A DNA stretch of 64,000 nucleotides, taken from assembly GCF_007954275.1 (NCBI RefSeq), contig NZ_VOLT01000012.1, forward strand, positions 62,001 through 126,000. Direction: 5' to 3'. The notes beneath the pieces were generated by a model. It was not told where the DNA came from and ran no database searches. It saw nothing but the letters and a program-made list of their open reading frames with translations. Position numbers and translations under genes: made by a program. This document shows, piece by piece, positions 35,972 to 45,056 of this stretch (position 1 is its first letter; every line of letters begins with the position of its first letter). Origin of the DNA: Colwellia demingiae (GTDB lineage Bacteria > Pseudomonadota > Gammaproteobacteria > Enterobacterales > Alteromonadaceae).

Positions 35972-37897
35972 TTGATTATCGCCACAGACTTAAGTTTAGA
36001 TAGAGGGGCTAAAAACCTAATAAAATCATCTAGCTTTACCATACACCCTAACCACAAGGTTGGCTTAGTAGGCAGTAATGGCTGTGGAAAATCGTCTCTT
36101 TTCGCCGCTCTATTAGGTGATTTATCACCTGACTCTGGCGATTTAGCTTTACCGACAAGCTGGGATATTGCCACCGTAAGACAAGAAACCCCTTCGTTAG
36201 AACAAACTGCCCTTGATTACGTGATGGATGGCGATAAAGAGTTTCGCCAGTTAGAGCAACAGCTTGAGCAGGCACGTATTGATGATAACGGTAACCTTGA
36301 AGCCACCATTATCAATAAAATAGATACCATCAGCGGATACAGTTTACCTGCTCGCGCTGGTGAGTTGTTGCATGGTTTAGGTTTTTTACAATCACAACTT
36401 GATAATCCAGTGAAAGATTTTTCTGGTGGTTGGCGCATGCGATTAAACTTAGCCCAGGCGCTAATATCTCGAGCTGACTTGTTATTACTCGATGAACCGA
36501 CCAACCATTTAGATTTAGATGCAGTTATCTGGCTACAACGATGGTTAAAGCGCTTTACTGGCACCTTAGTCCTCATTTCACATGACCGTGATTTTCTGGA
36601 TACGGTTATTGGTCAAATACTTCATATTGAACATCAGCGGGCTAAATTATACAGCGGCAACTATACTGCTTTTGAACGCCAACGCCGCGAACATTTAGCG
36701 CAACAAGACGCACAATATCAAAAGCAGCAAAAAGAAGCTGCGCATCTAACCGCTTTTGTTGATCGTTTTCGCGCGAAAGCAAGTAAAGCAAAACAAGCGC
36801 AAAGTCGATTAAAACGTTTAGAAAAGTTACCTGATTTAGCACCTGCGCATGTGGATAGCCAATTTACTTTCAGCTTTGCAGAGCCTGAAAGTTTGCCTTA
36901 TCCACTTTTATCACTTGATGAAAGTCAGTGTGGTTATCCTAAATCTGATCATGGTGAGCAGGCGATTATTCTAGATCACGTTGGTTTAACGTTAATACCT
37001 GGTAGTCGCATTGGTTTATTAGGTAGAAATGGCGCAGGTAAATCAACCCTAATTAAATCCCTTGCTGGTGAACTTGCCCTACTTGGTGGTAAACGTTACT
37101 GCGCACAAGATTTAACCGTGGGTTATTTTTCTCAGCATCAATTAGAGCAATTGCATGCACCGTCAAGCCCTGTTGATCATATTTTGCGTGCTAAACCTGC
37201 TTTAGGTGAACCACAAGCCCGTACCTTTTTAGGAAAGTTCGGCTTTAGTGGCGACCAAGCGTTATCACAAGTTTCGACTATGTCGGGTGGTGAAAAAGCA
37301 CGTTTAGTACTGGCTTTGATTGTTTTAGAAAAGCCACAGTTATTACTACTTGATGAACCAACCAACCATTTAGATTTAGAAATGCGCCAAGCATTAGTGA
37401 TGGCATTACAAGACTTTGGCGGCGCGATTATTTTGATTGCTCATGATAGGTTCTTATTAGAATCATGTGTTGATGAATTTTATCTTGTTGCAAACGGCCG
37501 AGTGAGTGATTTTAGTGGCGATATCGATGATTACCAGCAGTGGTTAAATGATGATAAAAAACAAGCAATAAAATCAATCAAAACCGATCAACAAAGCGGT
37601 GATAAAGGTTTAGACAAAAAACAACTTCGTCAGCAGCAAGCGGAGCTAAGAAAAAAATCAGCCCCTATACGTAAAGAAGCTGATAAATTAGAGAAAAAAG
37701 TTCATCAGTGGCAAGAAGAGCTAACCAAGGTTGAAGCTTTATTAAGTGATAGCGAGATTTATCAATCAGAGCGTAAAGCTGAACTAACAGACTTACTGAA
37801 AAAACAAGGTAATTTGAAAAGCGATATTGAAGAAAATGAAATGCTTTGGCTTGAACTAGCAGAGCAGATTGAAGAGATGATGTCAGTCACCGATTGA
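35972..37897 (+). CDS. yheS: ABC-F family ATPase YheS
   Basis: Two ABC domains without membrane segments: Walker A GSNGCGKSSL and GRNGAGKSTL, signatures DFSGGWRMR and MSGGEKARL, Walker B LLLLDEPTNHLD twice. Such proteins act on ribosomes. The true start is TTG at 35972: GAGGA lies 7 bp before it and the protein then begins LIIATDLSLDRG like its relatives (E. coli MIVFSSLQIRRG). An upstream frame adds 16 unconserved codons. The product is 641 residues, against 637 in E. coli, with a C-terminal coiled coil. Confidence 0.93.
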   Translation: MIIATDLSLDRGAKNLIKSSSFTIHPNHKVGLVGSNGCGKSSLFAALLGDLSPDSGDLALPTSWDIATVRQETPSLEQTALDYVMDGDKEFRQLEQQLEQARIDDNGNLEATIINKIDTISGYSLPARAGELLHGLGFLQSQLDNPVKDFSGGWRMRLNLAQALISRADLLLLDEPTNHLDLDAVIWLQRWLKRFTGTLVLISHDRDFLDTVIGQILHIEHQRAKLYSGNYTAFERQRREHLAQQDAQYQKQQKEAAHLTAFVDRFRAKASKAKQAQSRLKRLEKLPDLAPAHVDSQFTFSFAEPESLPYPLLSLDESQCGYPKSDHGEQAIILDHVGLTLIPGSRIGLLGRNGAGKSTLIKSLAGELALLGGKRYCAQDLTVGYFSQHQLEQLHAPSSPVDHILRAKPALGEPQARTFLGKFGFSGDQALSQVSTMSGGEKARLVLALIVLEKPQLLLLDEPTNHLDLEMRQALVMALQDFGGAIILIAHDRFLLESCVDEFYLVANGRVSDFSGDIDDYQQWLNDDKKQAIKSIKTDQQSGDKGLDKKQLRQQQAELRKKSAPIRKEADKLEKKVHQWQEELTKVEALLSDSEIYQSERKAELTDLLKKQGNLKSDIEENEMLWLELAEQIEEMMSVTD

Positions 37898-37918
37898 TTT
37901 TTTCATCTACACTTAATC

Positions 37919-38184
37919 TATATCCGTTCTACTTGAAGATGCAGGATTCAGCTGGAATTATAAACGCCTTTAAGCAAGGCATTGATTGAAGGGAATATTA
38001 TTCTATTCTCGAAATCAATAACGTAGCATAAAGAGTTTATAAAACAGTCCTTCGAGGGAAGCTGAGCAAACCATACTCGTCGTTACATTTATTTTTAAGG
38101 GAGTGACCCTTAACAAAAAAATGTGCCTTGATTATGATTCACTCAGATTTCCTGAAACGAGCATTTTCAAGTGGAGCGAGTATA
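37919..38184. mobile_element. MITE-like element, copy B, with terminal inverted repeats
   Basis: 266 bp without coding capacity. The first 24 bases (TATATCCGTTCTACTTGAAG then ATGC) and the reverse complement of the last 24 (TATACTCGCTCCACTTGAAA then ATGC) agree at 19 positions, and both continue into TTCAG. Inside, near the right end, is the AAGGG/CCCTT hairpin shared with copy A. It separates yheS from the Sel1 gene and ends 33 bp before that gene's start. Confidence 0.7.
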
Positions 38185-38217
38185 CAATCGATAGTTACCG
38201 CTAGAAGAGGAAATATT

Positions 38218-38958
38218 ATGCGTACTAAAATATTACTGCTTACCTTCACACTGCTAAGCAGTTTCTCAGTATTGAGCCAGGGTAATGACATTGAGCAGGG
38301 AATGTATGAATTAAACCGAGGGGAATTTAAAGCAGCTATCGAGCAGTTTCGTCCATTGGTTAATGAAGGTTATGCTCCAGCCCAATATCAAATGGCCTTG
38401 GTTTATCTTCACGGTTACTCTGTTCCTAAAGATAGTATGAAAGCACTGGAGTTATTTGAACTTTCTGCAGCACAAAACTACCCAGACGCACAATTTGAAC
38501 TGGCCTTAATTTACTCAGACGGTAAGTTAGTAAAACAAAGTCTTAAAAAAGCATTTGAACTTACTCAGAAAGCGGCCAACAAAGACTTACCCAGTGCGCA
38601 GTTTAATTTAGCAGTAATGTATGCAAATGGCACAGGAATTAAACAAGATGATTTCAAAGCATCGCGTTGGTATAAAAATGCTGCTAATCAAAATTATGCC
38701 CTAGCGCAGTATAATTTAGCGTTACTTTATAGTGAAGGTAAAGGCGTAGAAAAAAGTACTGAACTGTCCTATGTCTGGAATACCATCGCATCATGGAACG
38801 GCTACCCTAATGCTGAAAAAAGTCGTTTAATGGATGAAAGAGATTTATCTAAACTTAAAATTGAAAATGGCATTGATAAAGCTAATGATATCTATCAGAA
38901 AATAAGGGATCAGCAGGAAATGAAAGCAAAAATGGCAGAAAAGCAGCGCTTCTATTGA
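38218..38958 (+). CDS. Exported Sel1-like repeat protein
   Basis: A signal peptide (MRTKILLLTFTLLSSFSVLS) is followed by at least four Sel1-type helical repeats, each with A-x-x-x-L-x-x-x-Y and G motifs (QYQMALVYLHGYSVPKD, QFNLAVMYANGTGIKQD, QYNLALLYSEGKGVEKS). Such repeats bind proteins. I start at the ATG with AGAGG 7 bp upstream; the frame extends 30 codons into the MITE-like element, which is not coding. The product is 246 residues; its partner is unknown. Confidence 0.85.
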   Translation: MRTKILLLTFTLLSSFSVLSQGNDIEQGMYELNRGEFKAAIEQFRPLVNEGYAPAQYQMALVYLHGYSVPKDSMKALELFELSAAQNYPDAQFELALIYSDGKLVKQSLKKAFELTQKAANKDLPSAQFNLAVMYANGTGIKQDDFKASRWYKNAANQNYALAQYNLALLYSEGKGVEKSTELSYVWNTIASWNGYPNAEKSRLMDERDLSKLKIENGIDKANDIYQKIRDQQEMKAKMAEKQRFY

Positions 38959-39036
38959 TCTAAATCAGCTTAATCATTGAGCGACTTAATTACACTAGGT
39001 ATATCAACAATGACTTAGAAAATTATGGAGCTCAAT

Positions 39037-39174
39037 ATGAATTTATTATCAATGTTAACCAATGACCCTGTAGTGATGTTCTCTTTTGGCGGTATAGCCA
39101 TTATGCTCGGTATTTGTGCCTTTTATGTTTATTACTTTATTAAGCATATTCAAGACGATAGTAAAAAGCACTAA
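39037..39174 (+). CDS. Small DUF3149-type membrane protein (45 residues)
   Basis: Too short for most gene finders. It reads MNLLSMLTNDPVVMFSFGG and continues through one membrane segment (IAIMLGICAFYVYYFI) to a charged tail ending DDSKKH. GGAG lies 6 bp before the ATG. The pattern LxNDPV, then Gly, then a single helix, fits DUF3149, of unknown function. Confidence 0.7.
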   Translation: MNLLSMLTNDPVVMFSFGGIAIMLGICAFYVYYFIKHIQDDSKKH

Positions 39175-39520
39175 GTATTGTATCAACTTCATTGATTCTC
39201 CTTATACAGGCTAATTAGAGCTCAACTAGTTATACTAGTAAGTAACAATGTTTTAATTAAGTCTGTTAAAATATCATTATGTTGACGACAAGTCTTTCAA
39301 CAGCTAATTTAAGCCTTTTACTTTGTTATTAGGTAAATGCCCTTCGAATGTCGTAAACAAGCTGATAACACCACCCCTAAAATAGAAATTCATTCTGTTT
39401 ACATCATTGCTTTGAGCTCTCGATTGACGCATTTTATTATGCAGTAAATTAATCCGTTTGGGATAAAGTGATTCAGCGGTACAATAACTATTCATTATCT
39501 AAAAGCCTGAAGTCCCCCTT

Positions 39521-39757
39521 ATGATTATTCCCCTAGATCAACTATCACATGAAACATTAACTGCTATTATTGAAGGATTCATCTTACGTGAAGGTACTGA
39601 ATATGGCGCTGAAGATGTGAGTAAAGAAGCTAAAATATCTCAAGTGAAAAAGCAACTTGAACAAGGTAGTGCGGTATTAGTTTATTCTGAGCTGCACGAA
39701 AGTATCAACATATTACCTAGCGAGCAATTTAAGGCAGGAATGGAAGAAGAAATGTAA
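39521..39757 (+). CDS. yheU: YheU family protein
   Basis: A 78-residue protein matching E. coli YheU: MIIPLDQLSHETL against MLIPWQDLSPETL, then FILREGTEYG and VLVYSELHESINI. Function unknown. The 346 bp before it hold no convincing gene; an AT-rich stretch and a short ACTAGT palindrome are all I see. Confidence 0.93.
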   Translation: MIIPLDQLSHETLTAIIEGFILREGTEYGAEDVSKEAKISQVKKQLEQGSAVLVYSELHESINILPSEQFKAGMEEEM

Positions 39758-39850
39758 TTGATGCCTGTTATTAAATAGGACTGATGATTTCCCCATAAAG
39801 CTATCCGAATATAACGTCTCTCTAAAAGTATGCAGAGCAAAACATACCCA

Positions 39851-39880
39851 TTAAAAAAGCCAGAGACTTAGCACTGGCTT
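39851..39880 (-). terminator. Rho-independent terminator of the DUF1338 gene
   Basis: On the minus strand AAGCCAG pairs with CTGGCTT around a 10-base loop and is followed by TTTTAA. It lies 57 bp past the stop. Confidence 0.75.
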
Positions 39881-39936
39881 AATAATTTAATACCTTTTCA
39901 CACTACTATTAAAAGCTTAGGGAATAATAGCGCGAT

Positions 39937-40737
39937 CTAGCCTTTAGCATTTGTACTGTCGAAAATTTTATCTGCGGATGCTGCAACAAAACCAGTATAA
40001 AGTTCACCACTCGCTAGAGGATAGCGTTTAGCAAATTCATAGAAACAACTTGGAATTTCCATTGTTTTATCAGAAAAATCTACCGGTGCTTTATCCGCAA
40101 GTGTCGATGATTGCTCTAATTTCACCGCTTCATCACCTTTTATTTCACCGCCATTCGCATTGAGTACATAGCCAGCATCTTTAAGGGTAGCATTTACTAC
40201 TTCTATATCTTCGTAGTTAGCTAAGTGATTAATGCTCACGGTAAAGTGATTTGCACGGTAACCCCATGCGGCTAACCATGCAGCATACTCACTAACATTT
40301 AGCAGAGTATCATAATCTTTTGAACTAATTTCCCACAAACGACCAGCGTAAAGAAAGTCAGCTCGGTCACTAACATCTTCTGGTAACTGTGCGATTAAAC
40401 CCGCAATAATGTCTTGTACTTCACTAGAGAATTCTTCAACACGTAATTCACTAATAAACACCTTAGGCATAGTGCTATCTGTATGTTCAAAATGTTTAGC
40501 ATCCAATTTTTTGGAAGAAAAGTCATATTGGCCACATTCGGTGTAACCCAAAGCCAACAGCCCTTTAGCTAATTGTGCTAAATTAATTTTAGGATGGTTA
40601 AAGGTACGGTAAGCAACATGATCGTTAATTACATCATTACCATTACCTAGTAATTGGTGAATTTTTTTTGCTGACGGAGTCACGCTGAGATATTGTTCCC
40701 AGATCTCATTAAAAAGTGCGGTTACTTGCGCTGCCAT
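39937..40737 (-). CDS. DUF1338 protein, 2-oxoadipate dioxygenase/decarboxylase family
   Basis: The family includes HglS, which converts 2-oxoadipate to 2-hydroxyglutarate in lysine breakdown, using iron held by two His and a Glu. Matching candidates here are the His in INDHVAYRTF, the His in RANHFTVSINH and a Glu near CFYEFAKRYP. At 266 residues it is the short form, well under the 450 or so of HglS, so the exact substrate is uncertain. AGAGGA precedes the ATG. No other lysine catabolism gene is in the window. Confidence 0.75.
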   Translation of the reverse strand: MAAQVTALFNEIWEQYLSVTPSAKKIHQLLGNGNDVINDHVAYRTFNHPKINLAQLAKGLLALGYTECGQYDFSSKKLDAKHFEHTDSTMPKVFISELRVEEFSSEVQDIIAGLIAQLPEDVSDRADFLYAGRLWEISSKDYDTLLNVSEYAAWLAAWGYRANHFTVSINHLANYEDIEVVNATLKDAGYVLNANGGEIKGDEAVKLEQSSTLADKAPVDFSDKTMEIPSCFYEFAKRYPLASGELYTGFVAASADKIFDSTNAKG

Positions 40738-41214
40738 GGTTTTTCCTCTTACTTATTGAGTGGTTATATTTTATTGATATTAATTTAAGGGTATTAATTA
40801 AATATTAGTGGTTATAACTCAGACAATTAACTTTACAGATAAAAGTATTGATACAGGTAAAATTAATAGCTGAAATAATAGCAGATAGCAAAACGGTCGG
40901 GAAAATAGCAAAATGATATTTTGGTTGACAGCATGGGCCATCTACCAAAAATTTAGATTTGATCGATACTTTTAAAGAAGCAAGGACGACGTCCTGCTTG
41001 ATGGTGAGATATATGTTTTTTTAATACGCTTGATAACATAGCTAAAACAAAATTACCTGATCACGATAGTACGGGAAGTTGCCAGTAAGCACACTTCGAT
41101 GAATAGCGCTAATTTAGCACAAATCGTAAGCAAAACGAACCTCTTCATAATATCAGTAATAAAAGACGATATTACTCCGAGAATAGGCACTTAATAATTA
41201 AATTTAGTTGCTTG
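40738..41214. other. Gene-free stretch with one hairpin
   Basis: No coding frame, repeat or RNA family is recognised in these 477 bp. One hairpin is clear: AAGCAAGGAC and GTCCTGCTT around GAC at 40978-40999, followed some 20 bp later by a T-run. The promoter of the DUF1338 gene must lie at the left end. Confidence 0.5.
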
Positions 41215-42036
41215 TTATTCATAAACTTTTCTATGTGCTTTAATTATTTTTTGCCATGGAAAGTCTCTCGCGCCTAAACTGACAAAATCAGGATTAAGTA
41301 AGCTTTCTCGTTTATTGTAACTTAAAGGATTAAATTCACTATCGATAATATCACCGCCGGCTTGTTCTAAAATACATTGACTAGCCCCCGTATCCCATTC
41401 GCCAGTGACTCCTACACGTAAATAACAATCGGCTCCCCCTTCAGCAATAAGGCAGTTTTTTAATGAACAACTACCTAAAGCAACATAGTCATAATCATAT
41501 TCACTATTTAAATATTGTCCCATGAGTTCAAGTTGATGACGACGACTAATGGCGACTTTAATACGACGGTTTTCTTGATATTCTGCCACACGAATGGCAT
41601 GACTGGCTTGGTTATTATCTTTGAAAGCACCAAGGTTTTTTTGACCATAATAGGTTAGGCAGTGATCCGGCGCGTGAATAACACCCAGTGTTGGCCAACC
41701 ATTTTCAACGAGCGCGATATTTACTGCAAAATCGCCGCTACCTATGATGAATTCACCCGTTCCATCAATAGGATCGAGCAACCAGTAACGAGACCAATCT
41801 TTTCGCTCATTTAACTGCACAGTACCCACTTCTTCAGAAATAATAGGGATATCTGGTGTGAGTGTTTTGAGCTGGTCCATTAAGATGTCATTTGCTGCTA
41901 AATCAGCACTGGTTACTGGGCTTTCATCAGCTTTGGTTTCTGCAGTATAGTTTCCCTGACGATAATATTTCATTACTTCTACGCCAGCTTTCTTTGCGCT
42001 TTCTAAAGCAATGTTCAGTAATTTATCTTGGCTCAT
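41215..42036 (-). CDS. cysQ: 3'(2'),5'-bisphosphate nucleotidase CysQ
   Basis: It removes a phosphate from PAP, the by-product of sulfate activation. The metal site is visible as ISEEVG and WLLDPIDGTGEFI, with GEWDTGASQCILEQAGG near the C-terminus. I start at MSQDKLLNIAL since AGAGG lies 7 bp before that ATG; a longer frame adds 15 unconserved codons. The product is 273 residues. It follows nudE by 56 bp, the same pairing as in other gammaproteobacteria. Confidence 0.93.
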   Translation of the reverse strand: MSQDKLLNIALESAKKAGVEVMKYYRQGNYTAETKADESPVTSADLAANDILMDQLKTLTPDIPIISEEVGTVQLNERKDWSRYWLLDPIDGTGEFIIGSGDFAVNIALVENGWPTLGVIHAPDHCLTYYGQKNLGAFKDNNQASHAIRVAEYQENRRIKVAISRRHQLELMGQYLNSEYDYDYVALGSCSLKNCLIAEGGADCYLRVGVTGEWDTGASQCILEQAGGDIIDSEFNPLSYNKRESLLNPDFVSLGARDFPWQKIIKAHRKVYE

Positions 42037-42092
42037 CGTTATACCTCTGTCTTCGTGCTTTAGTACTAGGTCACTTTTCAATTGACTAAAAG

Positions 42093-42641
42093 TTAAACGT
42101 CAAGAAGATCACGTACTAACATTAATGCTGCAATACTGCGTGCTTCAGTAAAATCTGTTTGCTGTAATAGTTCTTTATAGTCTTTAATTGGCCAAGACAC
42201 CACCTGTAATGGTTCGGGTTCATCCCCTTCAAGTTCAGCACTGTAAAGGTTCTTAGCTAAGAATATGGTCATTTTTGCATTAAAAAAAGCGGGGGCCATC
42301 ATCATTTCAGTTATCTGATGCATTTTATCACTACCATAACCAATTTCTTCTTGAAGTTCTCGGTTGGCAGCCTGTTCTGCAAGCTCACCTTCATCAATCA
42401 GCCCTTTGGGGAAACCTAATAAATAACTGTGCGTACCTGCACAATATTCACGTACCAATAATAATGTCTCATCATCAATCATTGGCACTATCATCACAGC
42501 ACCACGCCCTGAGCCCATCATGCGCTCATATTGCCTTTGTTCGCCATTACTGAAAGTCAGGTCGATTTGTTCAATGCCAAATAGTGCACTTTTAGCCACT
42601 TGTTGGCGATGAGTAATGATAGGTAATTGGTTTTCATCTGC
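42093..42641 (-). CDS. nudE: ADP compounds hydrolase NudE
   Basis: A Nudix hydrolase that splits ADP-ribose, Ap3A and NADH. The Nudix box is complete: G-x5-E-x7-R-E-L-x-E-E-x-G (GLIDEGE then RELQEEIGY). I start at MADENQLPIITH by alignment with E. coli NudE; an upstream frame of 22 codons is possible but shows no better ribosome site. The product is 182 residues. It lies divergent from yrfG, as in E. coli. Confidence 0.92.
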   Translation of the reverse strand, partial: ADENQLPIITHRQQVAKSALFGIEQIDLTFSNGEQRQYERMMGSGRGAVMIVPMIDDETLLLVREYCAGTHSYLLGFPKGLIDEGELAEQAANRELQEEIGYGSDKMHQITEMMMAPAFFNAKMTIFLAKNLYSAELEGDEPEPLQVVSWPIKDYKELLQQTDFTEARSIAALMLVRDLLDV

Positions 42642-42770
42642 CATAATTCTAGCCACATTGGTTAATTGCTTTTCCTTAGATATCACTATAATGACACGAT
42701 AATCCATACTTTTGGAATAGCAAAATGGTATTATTTATTACACTGAATGTTTTTTTGAGGATTGGCTAAA

Positions 42771-43463
42771 ATGGCGAGCATTAATTGGTCAGAAATTTCT
42801 ACTGTTTTAATTGATATGGACGGTACTATTTTAGATTTACATTATGATAACCACTTTTGGTTAGAACATCTGCCTGCGCGTTACAGTGAAAAAATGTCGA
42901 TTTCACTTGATGATGCCAAAGCAAAGCTCAAAGCTGATTATTTATCTGTTGTTGGTACGATTAAATGGTATTGCCTCGACTACTGGGCTGAACAAACACA
43001 AATGCCAATTAAGGAGCTCAAACGAGAAATACAACATTTGATTCAATTACGTACTGACGCAAGAGATTTTTTAATAGCACTAAAAGCAAGTGGCAGAGAT
43101 GTGGTGTTAGTGACAAATGCGCACCCCGAATCATTATCATTGAAAATTGAACGTACTCAATTAGACCAATACTTTGATGTGCTTTACTCAACTCATGACT
43201 TTGGTGTTACCAAAGAGTCACAATTATTGTGGCAACGTCTGCAAGAAAAACATGGCTTTGATTGTGACTCAACACTCTTTATTGATGACAGTATAGAAAT
43301 ACTTCAGTCTGCCCAACAATTCGGTATTAAACATTTACTTGCTGTTGCTAACCCTGATAGTAAAAAATCAGCGAATGTCATTACTGATTTCCCCGCTATT
43401 ACCAACTTTGATCTATTAACAGCACAGTTGAGTAAAGAATTGATCAACGGCACCAGTAATTAG
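42771..43463 (+). CDS. yrfG: GMP/IMP nucleotidase YrfG (HAD family)
   Basis: A HAD phosphatase acting on purine nucleoside monophosphates. Motif I is LIDMDGTILDL, motif II VTNAHP and motif IV FIDDSIEIL. GAGGA is 9 bp before the chosen ATG; the TTG three codons upstream lies too near that site. 230 residues, as in E. coli YrfG. Confidence 0.92.
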   Translation: MASINWSEISTVLIDMDGTILDLHYDNHFWLEHLPARYSEKMSISLDDAKAKLKADYLSVVGTIKWYCLDYWAEQTQMPIKELKREIQHLIQLRTDARDFLIALKASGRDVVLVTNAHPESLSLKIERTQLDQYFDVLYSTHDFGVTKESQLLWQRLQEKHGFDCDSTLFIDDSIEILQSAQQFGIKHLLAVANPDSKKSANVITDFPAITNFDLLTAQLSKELINGTSN

Positions 43464-43498
43464 CTGCCAACAAAAATACATAGCATTATATGACTCTT

Positions 43499-43538
43499 CA
43501 TTGACACGGTTTTAATAGTACTTAAAATAGTGTCAATG
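43499..43538. terminator. Inverted repeat between convergent yrfG and PACE genes
   Basis: CATTGACAC and GTGTCAATG pair perfectly over 9 bp with a 22-base AT-rich spacer. No T-run follows on either strand, so it may be a weak or Rho-assisted terminator. Confidence 0.4.
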
Positions 43539-43588
43539 GGTATTGCCCGTTCACATAATTAGCGAGCAAAGCATTGGCGAACTAAACA

Positions 43589-44017
43589 TTAACTATATTG
43601 TTCATGACTAATCCACCTTTTATAAGGTTGGTATCTATCGTATAGCCAATTAAATATAAAAGTATAAATTAAAATAAAAACTAAAAAGCCAGCCTCTAAA
43701 AAGGTTGCTTCAAGCCAAGTAATATTTAAATACCATGCTAATACCGGTAAGGTAATTAAAATCATCCCAAACTCAAATGCTATTGCATGAATAATACGTA
43801 TCGTTAAACCTCGCTCTACACGGTTATAGCCTGCTAATTTATCGAAAACGATATTGTAGATATAATTCCAAAACATAGCGAAAATAGATAGAGCGATACC
43901 TGCAATTGCCATTTTATCCGTTTCGTAACCGGCAATTAAAACTGTCGTTGGTACAACTATCATTAGTGCAAGAACCTCAAATAGAATGGCCTGATAAATT
44001 CGCTCAATTGTATTCAT
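43589..44017 (-). CDS. PACE family multidrug efflux protein
   Basis: A 142-residue protein of four membrane segments in two repeated BTP halves, each starting with the R-x-x-x-x-E pattern (ERIYQAILFEVLALM and IRIIHAIAFEFGMIL) and containing P-x-x-A-W/I. This is the layout of AceI-type PACE exporters of biocides such as chlorhexidine and of polyamines. It is divergent from a LysR gene, the same arrangement as aceI-aceR. Confidence 0.9.
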   Translation of the reverse strand: MNTIERIYQAILFEVLALMIVVPTTVLIAGYETDKMAIAGIALSIFAMFWNYIYNIVFDKLAGYNRVERGLTIRIIHAIAFEFGMILITLPVLAWYLNITWLEATFLEAGFLVFILIYTFIFNWLYDRYQPYKRWISHEQYS

Positions 44018-44048
44018 TTTTCATTTCTCTATTTAGTGACGATTTGAC

Positions 44049-44065
44049 TATTTTAATCTAAAATA
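44049..44065. promoter_or_regulatory. Candidate LysR operator between the PACE gene and its regulator
   Basis: A perfect palindrome TATTTTA-ATC-TAAAATA lies in the 86-bp divergent gap. It contains a T-N11-A core, the LysR-type site, though its AT-richness weakens the claim. Confidence 0.45.
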
Positions 44066-44103
44066 AAGATACAAAATAACTACATACCATCGGTTAAAAC
44101 GAT

Positions 44104-44979
44104 ATGTTTAGTGTTGAACAACTACAAGCCTTTATCACAACAGTAGAAACAGGTTCTTTTTCTGCTGCCGCCCGTCGTTTAAATAAAGTTCAATCTGTGG
44201 TGAGTCAACATGTTATTAATTTAGAGATAGATTGTAATACCACATTGTTTGACCGTTCAGGACGATATCCGACACTTACAGAAGCAGGTGAGAAGTTATT
44301 ACCACATGCACAGGCAGTGATTGATCAGCATCAGCGTTTAAAAAACTCGGCTTTATCATTAACAGATAACACCCCAAAAGAAATAACAATAGCGTTAGAC
44401 GAAGGGATCTCGTTTAAACTTATTGCAGGCATTATTAGCAAACTACAAGATGAATTTCCAAATATCACCCTAGAATTCTTAAGTGCCTCAAGTCCCGATA
44501 TAATCGATATGTTAAAAAATGTAAAAGCTTTAACGGGGATTGTTTTTAGTGAAATAACCATTCCTAGTTATTTAGACTTTGAATGTATTGGTTCAATCAA
44601 GTTTGACTTATACGTTGCTAAATCTCATCCATTGGCAAACCAAGTATGTAAAAATATCGATAGCTTAAGACTGCATCGTCAGTTACTTATTCGCTCTCGC
44701 AATACACAATCAAGTAGTTTCCAATTAAAGCTGAGCCCTAATGTTTGGTATGCAGATAATTACTTTCTATTGCTTGAACTGGCATTACAAGGGAATGGAT
44801 GGTGCTTGCTGCCTAATCATATCGCTAATGAATCCGTTGAAAGTGGTCAGTTAGTTAAGCTACCACTTGAGTTTGAAGAAATGGGATGGCAGGCTAATGT
44901 TGATGTGGTTCAACATCAACGACACAGCAACTTGGAGGTATTTAAAGTCCTTAGACAATTATTACGAAACCTCTTATAG
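44104..44979 (+). CDS. LysR family regulator, probable activator of the divergent PACE gene
   Basis: A 291-residue LysR protein. The helix-turn-helix is at residues 1-60 (LQAFITTVETGSFSAAARRL, then QSVVSQHVINLE), and the C-terminal part is a substrate-binding-protein fold. Divergent, 86 bp from the PACE gene, it corresponds in position to AceR. The effector cannot be read from sequence. Confidence 0.9.
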   Translation: MFSVEQLQAFITTVETGSFSAAARRLNKVQSVVSQHVINLEIDCNTTLFDRSGRYPTLTEAGEKLLPHAQAVIDQHQRLKNSALSLTDNTPKEITIALDEGISFKLIAGIISKLQDEFPNITLEFLSASSPDIIDMLKNVKALTGIVFSEITIPSYLDFECIGSIKFDLYVAKSHPLANQVCKNIDSLRLHRQLLIRSRNTQSSSFQLKLSPNVWYADNYFLLLELALQGNGWCLLPNHIANESVESGQLVKLPLEFEEMGWQANVDVVQHQRHSNLEVFKVLRQLLRNLL

Positions 44980-45013
44980 GTGATATTATTTAAACTAAAG
45001 ATAATCAACTAAT

Positions 45014-45038
45014 CAGTTCATACCCTGAACTGTTTTTT
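45014..45038 (+). terminator. Rho-independent terminator of the first LysR gene
   Basis: CAGTTCA and TGAACTG pair perfectly around TACCC and are followed directly by six Ts. It lies 35 bp after the stop. Confidence 0.88.
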
Positions 45039-45056
45039 GTCATCTATTACGTTGAA

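Noticed and set aside
39304-39495. A 63-codon minus-strand open frame before yheU
   Set aside because: No ribosome site, no family match I can see, and unusual composition; possibly a remnant but not supportable as a gene.
40978-40999. AAGCAAGGAC/GTCCTGCTT hairpin as a terminator
   Set aside because: The T-run is about 20 bp away and no gene ends nearby, so I list it only as a hairpin.
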